A stretch of DNA of 7,351 nucleotides from NCBI GenBank assembly GCA_030621275.1, contig JAUXHY010000054.1:1-7351 (forward strand). The letters are read 5' to 3'. The notes beneath the pieces were generated by a model. The model was not told the DNA's origin. It was given only the letters and a program-made list of their open reading frames with translations, and searched no databases. This DNA comes from a bacterium. GTDB taxonomy: Bacteria; Fidelibacterota; Marinisomatia; Marinisomatales; JAHJCW01. This document shows positions 1 to 5,981 of this stretch, one piece after another; the first letter of the stretch is position 1, and every line of letters starts with the position of its first letter. Both the position numbers and the translations under genes were made by a program.

Positions 1-491
1 ATTTAGCTGACAACTCAATTAGGGAAAGAATAAGGATATTGAAACAAATCCAATCTTTATACAAAAAATCACCTTTCTTTTCACAAAACTATCCTCTTGT
101 CAGACGTTTGTTTATACAGGAAAATAACAATTTGTTTGATTTCATACATTATTCAGTAGTTAAATTATGTTCTAATCTTGATATCAAAACGGAAATTATT
201 CTTTGTTCAAGTTTGGATATTGATCATGAACTTAAATCACAAGATCGAATAATTGAAATATGTAAATATTTAAAAACCAACACATATATAAATTCTATTG
301 GAGGAAAAGAACTATATGACAAAGAGTCTTTTAATGAACATGGGATAGATTTAAAATTCATTAAGTCAAAAAAAATTGAGTATATACAATTTAATCATGA
401 ATTTGTTCCATGGCTCTCCATAATTGATATTTTGATGTTTAATGAAATAGAACAAGTAAAAAGTTTTTTGAACGAATATGAATTAGAATAA
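1..491 (+). CDS. WbqC-family protein, C-terminal part (5' end outside window)
   Basis: The reading frame is open from the first complete codon (base 3), with no ATG and no stop before the TAA at 489-491. The in-frame TTG at 39 is therefore not the true start; residues read upstream of it (LADNSIRERIRI) join smoothly to family-like sequence. About 162 residues are visible. Family features seen are the KQIQSLYKKSPFF stretch, the INSIGGKELYDKESF block (roughly bases 290-330), and the QFNHEFVPWLSIIDILMFN block near the end, which are hallmarks of the C-terminal half of WbqC-like proteins (usually about 230-240 residues). The family is named after a gene in O-antigen clusters and recurs in surface polysaccharide loci; its biochemical activity is not firmly established as far as I know. 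The SGNH-type gene follows on the same strand after 97 bp, consistent with a polysaccharide context. Confidence 0.85.
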   Translation, partial: LADNSIRERIRILKQIQSLYKKSPFFSQNYPLVRRLFIQENNNLFDFIHYSVVKLCSNLDIKTEIILCSSLDIDHELKSQDRIIEICKYLKTNTYINSIGGKELYDKESFNEHGIDLKFIKSKKIEYIQFNHEFVPWLSIIDILMFNEIEQVKSFLNEYELE

Positions 492-577
492 TTTATTTTC
501 CTCTATACCCAATATAGTAAATTGAGCAAAAATTAACTTCCAACATTTAGAGAAAAATCCCAACAAGAAAATTTCAT

Positions 578-581
578 GAGG
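578..581 (+). promoter_or_regulatory. Shine-Dalgarno-like GAGG that fixes the start of the SGNH gene
   Basis: GAGG lies 7 nt upstream of the ATG at 589. The alternative in-frame TTG at 583 would sit only 1 nt from this motif, so the ATG at 589 is the better start. Confidence 0.55.
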
Positions 582-588
582 ATTGATT

Positions 589-1971
589 ATGCAATCGAAT
601 AACAAAATATACTCTTTTTTTATCATTTTAGCGCTTCTATTCTGGAATCCTACTAGTTATTTTTTAATTTACGCTAATACACCAATTTATTCAGAAAAAG
701 TATTTCATATCTTTTATTGGTTTGTTTTCATTAGTGGGATGCTTTTAATATTTTTAATTCAGAAAAATATGCTTAATGATAAAATTAAAAATGTTGCACT
801 CACATTAGCTTTTACGGGTATACTATTTTTTGCTTTTGTTATTATTGACCGTGCTATTGGTTTAATATCAAAAAATGAAGAAGTACAAGTTCAAAAACAA
901 GAATGGCTAATTTTTGAACCTAATAGTAAAGCAAGGTATCAGACTGTCGAATTTGACTATGTTACAAATATTAATAGATTGGGACTTCGAGATAAAGAAA
1001 TCAATATAGAGAAGGAGAACAAGTATAGAATTTTGTGCTTTGGAGATTCTTGGACTTACGGTTATGGAGTTAACGTTGAAAACAGTTGGCCTAAAATATT
1101 GGAGCAATATTTAATTACCAATGGATTTGAAAATATAGAAGTGATTAACTGTGGCCGGCCCGGACAGTTTACTACTACATATAAAAATTATATGGAAAAG
1201 ATTGTTCCTCTATTAAAGCCTAATCTGGTTTTAGTTGGTGTATTGCAATTAGATGATTTGGCTCAACTTTTCACAGATAGCTTTATAGTCAATCAGTCGG
1301 GTACAATAAAGACCATAATGAGAAAGATTAAAACAGGCTCACTAAGATTCATGAAATATTCCTTCAAGAACGTTTTACATTCGTCAAAGACGCTTGATAT
1401 AACATCGGATTGGGAGAAAATATCTACTTCAATGATAAGCGACTTTAGTCGTTGGCAAAATATCCGATTTTCTACACTTAATGATTCAGTTCAGAGTTTA
1501 TTCAAAAACGGGAATCTAGCTCCAAGTTTATTAGATTATTATATTAATTATCCAGATAGAATTACTATTTTTAATAACCAAAATCATCCGGCAACCAAAT
1601 TTTCTATTACTGAGATGAACAAGGACATCAAAAAAATGCGGGATATTTGTCATAAACATAATTCGAAGCTTATTTTTATTAATATACCTATGAACTACTT
1701 TACAGGTCATGAAGTAATAAGAACTCCTAGTGACGTGCTTAATCCATATTTCGAAAAAAACAACAATATAGATCCAATCTATCGATCAATCGCAAATGCT
1801 AATAACTTGCCATATATAGAATTGACTGATCATTTTATTAGCTTACAAAATAAATCTGAATATTTATTTAAATATGATGGACATCCAAATGAAAAAGGTT
1901 ATCAGGAAATAGCCAAATACATCGGTAAACAGCTAATTGAAAAAAATCACATGATTAAAAAGGATTTATAA
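589..1971 (+). CDS. Membrane-anchored SGNH/GDSL hydrolase-like protein
   Basis: A 460-residue protein when read from the ATG at 589. The N-terminus holds three hydrophobic segments (about residues 9-29, 39-58 and 68-90), then a linker with a FEPNSKARYQTVEF stretch, then an SGNH-type domain. Block I is CFGDSWTYGYG with the candidate nucleophile Ser154. Block II is NCGRPGQ, near residue 189. Block V is YDGHPNEKGY, with Asp430 and His432 as the candidate catalytic pair. At block III, where SGNH enzymes usually carry Asn, the sequence reads GVLQLDDLAQ (about 217-226). A long, mostly polar insertion separates blocks III and V. SGNH enzymes of this architecture are known to esterify or de-esterify cell-surface glycans, so O-acyl transfer or removal on a polysaccharide is a plausible role; the substrate cannot be read from the sequence. 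It follows a WbqC-family gene on the same strand and ends 11 bp from the convergent methyltransferase gene. Confidence 0.85.
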   Translation: MQSNNKIYSFFIILALLFWNPTSYFLIYANTPIYSEKVFHIFYWFVFISGMLLIFLIQKNMLNDKIKNVALTLAFTGILFFAFVIIDRAIGLISKNEEVQVQKQEWLIFEPNSKARYQTVEFDYVTNINRLGLRDKEINIEKENKYRILCFGDSWTYGYGVNVENSWPKILEQYLITNGFENIEVINCGRPGQFTTTYKNYMEKIVPLLKPNLVLVGVLQLDDLAQLFTDSFIVNQSGTIKTIMRKIKTGSLRFMKYSFKNVLHSSKTLDITSDWEKISTSMISDFSRWQNIRFSTLNDSVQSLFKNGNLAPSLLDYYINYPDRITIFNNQNHPATKFSITEMNKDIKKMRDICHKHNSKLIFINIPMNYFTGHEVIRTPSDVLNPYFEKNNNIDPIYRSIANANNLPYIELTDHFISLQNKSEYLFKYDGHPNEKGYQEIAKYIGKQLIEKNHMIKKDL

Positions 1972-1982
1972 TAGATTTTCGT

Positions 1983-2750
1983 TTAATCCGATTTTATTTG
2001 CCTTAGTCGTTCAAATAATACAACCGCAGTGGCTGCTGACACATTTAACGAAGCGGTTTCTCCTTGCATCGGAATTGTCGCTTGAAAATCACACGATTTC
2101 AATACTAACGGCTTTATCCCTTGCCCTTCGCTACCAATTACAATCGCGATTTTTCCATTATAATCAATTTGATCCCACGGTTTTGCTTCAATTCCATTTT
2201 CAACAGCTATAGTCCAAAAGTCGTCTTCCTTTAATTGACTCAAAGTCTGATTCAGGTTCGTTACTGAATATATCGGCATATTACAAAATGCACCCTGACT
2301 AACTTGCAAAACGGTATCGGTTATGCCGACACTATTTCTCTCTGGGATAATTATACCATTAACACCAGCACATTCAGATGTGCGAATTATTTGTCCAAAA
2401 TTTTGTGGATCTGTCACATTATCAACAATCAATAGACAATAATTTCCTTCAATCTCTTTAAAAGACGGTAATGTTTTTGCAATAGCACCAGAGAATGATA
2501 AAACTATTCCCTGACTTCGACTTTCTCCATATTTTCTGTAAAAAGTATCACGACTGAGATAATGTATCTGTGAAATATAATTATTAAGTAAATCTCTAAT
2601 TTCTGCATTACTTGTAACAGAACTTTTTTCTAAAATATCAATTGTTTGAATTTGATATTTATTACTTTTTAATACAGATAAAACACCATTTATACCAAAT
2701 ATTTGGTTTATTTCTTTTCCTGCTTTCTGTTTAGTTCTATTCTTTTCCAT
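1983..2750 (-). CDS. rlmB: 23S rRNA 2'-O-ribose methyltransferase of the TrmH/SpoU family (RlmB-like)
   Basis: A 255-residue protein from the ATG whose first base is 2750; an in-frame TTG at 2768 would add six residues but looks less likely. It has the two-domain layout of RlmB. The N-terminal L30e-like substrate-binding domain begins IFGINGVLSVLK and ends near SQGIVLSF. The C-terminal SpoU knot domain carries motif 1 (VDNVTDPQNFGQIIRTSECAG; conserved Asn117), motif 2 (IGSEGQGI, about 205-212) and motif 3 (IPMQGETASLNVSAA, about 226-240). RlmB uses S-adenosylmethionine to methylate the 2'-OH of G2251 in 23S rRNA in E. coli, where the enzyme has 243 residues. The motif-3 Ala in place of the more usual Val (SLNVSAA) is conservative. 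Other TrmH-family members with similar motifs exist, so the exact target nucleotide is inferred. The gene is downstream of a strong terminator and probably has its own promoter. Confidence 0.88.
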   Translation of the reverse strand: MEKNRTKQKAGKEINQIFGINGVLSVLKSNKYQIQTIDILEKSSVTSNAEIRDLLNNYISQIHYLSRDTFYRKYGESRSQGIVLSFSGAIAKTLPSFKEIEGNYCLLIVDNVTDPQNFGQIIRTSECAGVNGIIIPERNSVGITDTVLQVSQGAFCNMPIYSVTNLNQTLSQLKEDDFWTIAVENGIEAKPWDQIDYNGKIAIVIGSEGQGIKPLVLKSCDFQATIPMQGETASLNVSAATAVVLFERLRQIKSD

Positions 2751-2765
2751 ATTAAAAATTACAGC

Positions 2766-2773
2766 CAAAGTTA
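2766..2773 (-). promoter_or_regulatory. Possible Bacteroidota-type -7 box for the methyltransferase gene
   Basis: On the minus strand this reads TAACTTTG, an exact match to the Bacteroidota consensus TAnnTTTG. It lies between the upstream terminator and the ATG at 2750 and would give a very short leader of roughly 8 nt. No good TTTG -33 element is present; its place is occupied by the T-tract of the terminator. An exact match of so short a motif in AT-rich DNA may be chance. Confidence 0.22.
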
Positions 2774-2787
2774 ATTGACTATTAAAT

Positions 2788-2820
2788 AAAAAAAAGCCCC
2801 CGCAAATTGCGGGGGCTTTT
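2788..2820 (-). terminator. Strong rho-independent terminator of the bactofilin-like gene
   Basis: GCCCCCGC (2796-2803), loop AAATT, GCGGGGGC (2809-2816) form an eight-base-pair GC stem that A/T pairs extend on both sides. Read on the minus strand, the hairpin is followed by an uninterrupted run of eight U (2795-2788) beyond A/T-paired bases. It begins about 21 nt after the stop codon of the gene at 2842-3741. On the plus strand the T-run is only four, so the main direction is minus. Confidence 0.9.
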
Positions 2821-2841
2821 CTACATTAACAATTTAAATTA

Positions 2842-3741
2842 TTAAGCTTTTTTAGTTTCAATTGCTTTAGCGGGTTCCGGCTCTATAACTATTTCTTCTG
2901 TTTTTTTATTCCGCCGTGCCACTGCTATAATTACTGCACCAAATCCTATAATCAATGCAATAGTTTGCATAATACAACCAAATATTGGAATTAACCCAAC
3001 TAGCCATAAAATTAATACACCTAAGATTGCAGAAAATATTACGGAGGGGTTATCATTATTTAATGCTCTTAGTAATTTCTTACCAATTATTATCGCAACT
3101 GCGATATACCCTATTAACAAAGCTAAAATTACAGCTATTATTTCAAGCGGAATTAAGAATATTCCAACGATGGAAATCAGCAACGTTAGGAATAAAGGAA
3201 CAATTAGAATTACTCCAAGCATACCCCAAAGAAACATAATTATTGGTTCATTCTTAATATTAGATGCTACTGTACCTAACTCAGTCGGTATCAGAACAGC
3301 TAAAAGAAGTACCAAAGCTAACAACCCAATTAACGGAATAAACTTTAGACCCATCGGTATCCCAGGTATCCCTCTATGTCCACCAAAAAAGTGTTTACCC
3401 TCAAAGATGTTTTTAAAATCGAAGGAACCTATATCGACGGTGGTACCATAAATCATTGCTCCTTCTGTCTTGTCAATAGTTCCACCTACAGTAACAGCGT
3501 CTCCATATATAATTGCTTCTTCACCAAGATGAACTGTTCCACCCACAGCTACCGCATCTCCATCCACAATACCATCCACATACACACTTCCTCCAACCGC
3601 TACCGCATCTTCAACACGCATATCTTTTTCTATACGAACATCACTACCAACTTTAACAATGGAACGGTCGTTTGCAATCAAACCATTTGTCAGTCCGATA
3701 AATAGAACTATCGACAAAATTAATTGTATATATTTTTTCAT
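2842..3741 (-). CDS. Exported bactofilin-like repeat protein with C-terminal membrane domain
   Basis: A 299-residue protein. Residues 1-23 are a signal peptide or signal anchor (MKKYIQLILSIVLFIGLTNG, likely cut after LIA). Residues about 24-106 form a beta-repeat region with three near copies of D-A-V-x-V-G-G-[ST]-[VI] starting at 45, 62 and 81, ending with a decayed fourth (TTVDIGS). This resembles the short beta-helix of polymer-forming bactofilin-type proteins. A Gly/His-rich linker follows (GKHFFGGHRGIPGIP, 115-129), then about four or five hydrophobic helices (roughly 132-152, 168-194, 196-219, 232-253, 256-275) and a charged cytoplasmic-looking tail with alternating Lys, Glu and Pro. 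Proteins of this layout occur in Bacteroidota-related genomes under names like polymer-forming cytoskeletal protein; the function is not known to me. A membrane-associated scaffold or envelope role is inference. The start is supported by an AAGGA motif just upstream. It is transcribed divergently from queF and ends at its own terminator. Confidence 0.82.
   Translation of the reverse strand: MKKYIQLILSIVLFIGLTNGLIANDRSIVKVGSDVRIEKDMRVEDAVAVGGSVYVDGIVDGDAVAVGGTVHLGEEAIIYGDAVTVGGTIDKTEGAMIYGTTVDIGSFDFKNIFEGKHFFGGHRGIPGIPMGLKFIPLIGLLALVLLLAVLIPTELGTVASNIKNEPIIMFLWGMLGVILIVPLFLTLLISIVGIFLIPLEIIAVILALLIGYIAVAIIIGKKLLRALNNDNPSVIFSAILGVLILWLVGLIPIFGCIMQTIALIIGFGAVIIAVARRNKKTEEIVIEPEPAKAIETKKA
3445..3609 (-). 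repeat. Tandem 17-19-codon repeats encoding beta-helix coils
   Basis: Three consecutive units on the minus strand, 3609-3559 (17 codons), 3558-3502 (19) and 3501-3445 (19), each open with codons for D-A-V-x-V-G-G. The similarity is visible in the DNA too; for example, a CATCTCCAT-like stretch and ACAGCTACCGC recur on the plus strand. The spacing is about what one or two turns of a beta-solenoid need. Confidence 0.75.
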
Positions 3742-3745
3742 TTTT

Positions 3746-3750
3746 TCCTT
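3746..3750 (-). promoter_or_regulatory. Ribosome binding site AAGGA of the bactofilin-like gene
   Basis: On the minus strand AAGGA precedes the ATG by 4 nt (AGAAGGAAAAAATG). It supports the start at 3741 and shows that Shine-Dalgarno pairing may be used in this genome. Confidence 0.5.
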
Positions 3751-3770
3751 CTATTCTTATTTAAATCATT

Positions 3771-3799
3771 TTTATAATTCACAATTTAGACATACTTAA
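3771..3799 (-). promoter_or_regulatory. Candidate promoter of the bactofilin-like gene
   Basis: On the minus strand TTAAGT (3799-3794), a 17-nt spacer, then TATAAA (3776-3771). The -10 is close to the sigma-70 consensus; the -35 is weak. An alternative upstream choice is a perfect TTGACA (3816-3811) with a poor TATGTC (3794-3789) after 16 nt. Predicted by eye only. Confidence 0.3.
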
Positions 3800-3827
3800 C
3801 ATTATTTGGTTGTCAAAATTATAATCA

Positions 3828-3855
3828 TTGTTAAATATAGATATTGTAATTTAAT
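3828..3855 (+). promoter_or_regulatory. Candidate queF promoter
   Basis: TTGTTA (3828-3833), a 16-nt spacer, and TTTAAT (3850-3855) resemble sigma-70 -35 and -10 boxes. A start near 3862 would leave a leader of about 16 nt containing GGAA (3867-3870), 7 nt before the ATG at 3878. I looked for a preQ1 riboswitch in this leader and saw none. Predicted by eye in AT-rich DNA. Confidence 0.3.
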
Positions 3856-3859
3856 ACAA
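3844..3859 (+). promoter_or_regulatory. Palindrome TTGTA-N6-TACAA over the queF -10 region
   Basis: TTGTAATTTAATACAA has perfect five-base arms and covers the candidate -10 box, the position expected of a repressor operator. AT-rich DNA produces such palindromes by chance fairly often, so the call is tentative. Confidence 0.25.
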
Positions 3860-3877
3860 ATTATATGGAATGTTTAT

Positions 3878-4267
3878 ATGCCAAAAGCTGAAGGTAAAAG
3901 ATTTGATTTTTTAAACGAAGATACGATTTGTCCGGATTATCTCGAGACATTCGATTTTGATAGTCCCAAGCAATATATCCTCGCAGAAACAGATGAATTT
4001 AGTGCAGTTTGTCCTTTTAGCGGATTACCCGATTATTCTTATTTAAAAATCGAATACTATCCTACAGGAGGAAAATGTATCGAATTAAAAAGTCTGAAGT
4101 ACTATATTATTAGTTATAGAAATGTCGGCATTTATCAAGAAGCTGCTACAAAAAGAATCTATATGGATTTAAAAAAGATCCTTAATACTGAACAATTAAA
4201 AGTAACAACAGTTTATAACACTCGCGGTGGATTTGACACAACCTGTGCCGAAGGCCATTTGAAGTAG
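3878..4267 (+). CDS. queF: NADPH-dependent 7-cyano-7-deazaguanine reductase QueF
   Basis: A 129-residue protein of the short, single-domain (B. subtilis-like) T-fold type. It reduces preQ0 to preQ1 in the cytoplasm, the step before preQ1 is inserted into tRNA for queuosine synthesis. The catalytic motif is [13 protein letters not shown] with Cys45, which forms the thioimide with the nitrile, and Asp52. The NADPH-binding family signature is present as ELKSLK (69-74), followed by YRNVGIYQE, in which Glu88 matches the nucleobase-binding Glu. RGG (116-118) is also conserved. Where B. subtilis has FHE, this protein has YQE; the His position varies across the family. The start at ATG 3878 is preferred over upstream in-frame non-ATG codons because it follows GGAA by 7 nt and gives the family's normal N-terminus. 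It is the only queuosine gene visible, so the gene is not in a que operon here. Confidence 0.93.
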   Translation: MPKAEGKRFDFLNEDTICPDYLETFDFDSPKQYILAETDEFSAVCPFSGLPDYSYLKIEYYPTGGKCIELKSLKYYIISYRNVGIYQEAATKRIYMDLKKILNTEQLKVTTVYNTRGGFDTTCAEGHLK

Positions 4268-4348
4268 TAAAACGTTGATTTCACTATTTCCAAATTATTA
4301 AAAGAAATGTAAATTGCGCCCCGATTGTAGCGAATTACTTGATAATTT

Positions 4349-4421
4349 GACTCCGTAGCTCAGTTGGTAGAGCAGTGGCCTTTTAAGCCATTGGCCGAGC
4401 GTTCGAGTCGCTCCGGAGTCA
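4349..4421 (+). tRNA. tRNA-Lys, anticodon UUU
   Basis: A complete 73-nt cloverleaf. The acceptor stem is GACTCCG (4349-4355) with CGGAGTC (4414-4420), then discriminator A4421. The D stem is GCTC/GAGC (4358-4361, 4370-4373). The anticodon stem is GTGGC/GCCAT (4375-4379, 4387-4391), with one G-T pair, and the loop CTTTTAA places TTT at 4382-4384. The T stem is GAGCG/CGCTC with loop TTCGAGT. The 3' CCA is not encoded (CTTTTTT follows) and must be added by the CCA-adding enzyme. The run of six T at 4423-4428 may help stop transcription. Lys-tRNA is not a substrate for queuosine, so its position next to queF has no obvious functional meaning. Confidence 0.97.
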
Positions 4422-4448
4422 CTTTTTTATAGACAACCTTTATTATTT

Positions 4449-4478
4449 ATATTAGTCTAATATCATGACTAAATTAGT
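4449..4478 (+). promoter_or_regulatory. Two adjacent palindromes upstream of the TPR gene
   Basis: ATATTAG-T-CTAATAT (4449-4463) is a perfect 15-bp inverted repeat, followed after 4 bp by ACTAA-A-TTAGT (4468-4478), a perfect 11-bp inverted repeat. Both contain the half-site TTAGT or its complement. They lie between the tRNA and the ATG at 4490, the last ending 11 bp before the start codon. Possible roles are a paired operator or a leader hairpin. There is no U-tract after either, so they are not a normal intrinsic terminator. Confidence 0.35.
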
Positions 4479-4489
4479 GTCCGAACAAA

Positions 4490-5974
4490 ATGAAAAATAT
4501 AATTACTTTTTCCAAAAATAAGAGTTTTCCTTTTATGGCAACTCTTTTAATAATGGCAATTTCGTTTGCTCTGCTTGATTGTAATAACCAAAAACCATCA
4601 AAAATACCTATTACAACAAACTCCGAAGTGGCTCTCGAATATTACAATGAAGGGTTATTATTAACAGAAAAATTTCGCGGACAAGAAGCAGCATACTTTT
4701 TTTTAAAAGCTCTTGCTGAAGATAATGAATTCACCATGGCATATCTACAGATGGCTCTTGTACAAACAACTCCCAAATTGGTATTTAAATATCTGGCAAA
4801 AGCTAAATCATTAATAAAGGATGTATCTGAAGGCGAAAAATTATTAATTCTGGCAGTTGAAGCCGCCATCAATAATGAACAAGAAAAACAAAATAATTAC
4901 TACATTGAATTAACTGAACAATACCCAAATGATGAACGGGCTCATAATATATACGGGCATTTTCTGTATAATTGGCAAAAATACAAAAAAGCTATATCTC
5001 ATTTTAAAGTAGCTCTTGAAATTAATCCTGAATTTTCACTACCGTATAATATGCTTGGTTACTCTTATAGACAACTTGGCGATTTTCAGCAAGCGGAAAT
5101 TTATTTTAAAAAGTATATAGAACTCATCAAAGATGATCCGAATCCTTACGATTCGTATGCAGAACTTTTATTGAAAATGGGCAAATTTGAATCCTCAATC
5201 GAATATTATAGAAAGGCATTGGCGATTAAATCTGATTTCATAGCGTCTATAATTGGTATAGCGTCGAACCTAAATTTATTGGATAGACATGAAGATGCGT
5301 GCAAAGAATTAGAACATATAGAAACAATTTCGACTAATCCCGGTGATTTAAAACGTATGCATTATGCCAAAGCTGTGACCAATGTAGACATCGGTGATTT
5401 TGAGAAAGCTTTTAAGGAATTAAGGGAGAATATCTCAATTTCAAAGAGTATAGATGATAATTTAGCATTAGGACAGGATTTAATAAACTTAGGCAATGTA
5501 TGTTTAATATATGAAAAACCTGATAATGCTATGAAATATTTTGATAAATCAATAGAACATTTTGAAAAAGCAAATATCTCCCAAGATTTAAAATATTATG
5601 TACGTCGACAGTTATTTGTGAATGCCGGTCGCGTTGCCTTCCACAATAAAGACATTAACATTTTAAAGAAATATACAGAAAAATATAAATCATCTGCTCA
5701 AAAAACGATGAATCCTAATGAGCTCAGAAATACTCATGAACTTACAGGCTATGTTTATTTACTAGAAGATGATTATTATAATGCTATATACGAATTCAAA
5801 CAGGCAAATCAAGAAAGTCCAATAATTTTATATTTAATCGGTACCGCATATGAAGAATTAGGCGATATTGAAAAAGCTCTTGAAATATATGAATCAGTTG
5901 CCCATTTTAATGCACTAAATAGTATGAGTTATGCATTTATTCGAAAGACTGCCTTAGCAAAATTGAATAACTAA
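4490..5974 (+). CDS. Exported tetratricopeptide repeat (TPR) protein
   Basis: A 494-residue protein. The N-terminus has basic residues and a hydrophobic stretch (about 13-29), then ALLDC with Cys31, which is either a poor lipobox (Asp at -1 instead of Gly/Ala) or the end of a simple signal or anchor. The rest is helical repeats. Clear TPR units include ERAHNIYGHFLYNWQKYKKAISHFKVALEINP (149-180), the next beginning SLPYNMLGYSYRQLGDFQQA (183-202), then the unit from NPYDSYAELLLKMGKFESSI (218-237), with more degenerate units around 286-318, 325-360, 412-441 and 443-476. The N-terminal ITTNSEVALEYYNEG and the DPNPYDSYAELLLKMG block match a recurrent family found in Bacteroidota and Acidobacteriota, where the domain is also found attached to regulators or kinases. 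TPRs bind other proteins; no enzymatic domain is visible, so the partner is unknown. ATG 4490 has no Shine-Dalgarno; ATG 4535 (Met16) is an alternative giving a shorter signal. Confidence 0.85.
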   Translation: MKNIITFSKNKSFPFMATLLIMAISFALLDCNNQKPSKIPITTNSEVALEYYNEGLLLTEKFRGQEAAYFFLKALAEDNEFTMAYLQMALVQTTPKLVFKYLAKAKSLIKDVSEGEKLLILAVEAAINNEQEKQNNYYIELTEQYPNDERAHNIYGHFLYNWQKYKKAISHFKVALEINPEFSLPYNMLGYSYRQLGDFQQAEIYFKKYIELIKDDPNPYDSYAELLLKMGKFESSIEYYRKALAIKSDFIASIIGIASNLNLLDRHEDACKELEHIETISTNPGDLKRMHYAKAVTNVDIGDFEKAFKELRENISISKSIDDNLALGQDLINLGNVCLIYEKPDNAMKYFDKSIEHFEKANISQDLKYYVRRQLFVNAGRVAFHNKDINILKKYTEKYKSSAQKTMNPNELRNTHELTGYVYLLEDDYYNAIYEFKQANQESPIILYLIGTAYEELGDIEKALEIYESVAHFNALNSMSYAFIRKTALAKLNN

Positions 5975-5981
5975 AAACAGT

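Noticed and set aside
503..517. Small hairpin CTATA-CCCAA-TATAG after the WbqC-family gene
   Set aside because: Its stem is only five A/T-rich pairs and no T-run follows, so it is unlikely to be a terminator.
907..1107. Open frame of 66 codons on the minus strand
   Set aside because: It lies wholly inside the SGNH gene on the opposite strand and has no family-like features or ribosome binding site.
1962..1989. GGATT / AATCC inverted repeat at the convergent junction as bidirectional terminator
   Set aside because: A five-base stem with an 18-nt loop is too weak to claim.
3445..3609. Repeats as a CRISPR-like or mobile repeat array
   Set aside because: The units are in-frame, diverged and code for regular DAVxVGG coils, so they are protein-level repeats.
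2985..3705. Three overlapping plus-strand open frames opposite the bactofilin-like gene
   Set aside because: They are antisense shadows of its hydrophobic and repetitive codons; the minus-strand protein has a signal peptide, repeats, ribosome binding site and terminator.
3878..4421. Functional link between queF and the adjacent tRNA
   Set aside because: Queuosine is placed in tRNAs with GUN anticodons (Asp, Asn, His, Tyr), whereas this tRNA is Lys-UUU; adjacency is probably incidental.
4349..4421. tRNA gene as an integration (att) site
   Set aside because: No duplicate of the tRNA 3' end and no integrase is present in the window.
4642..4872. Open frame of 76 codons on the minus strand
   Set aside because: It is antisense to the TPR gene, without recognisable protein features.
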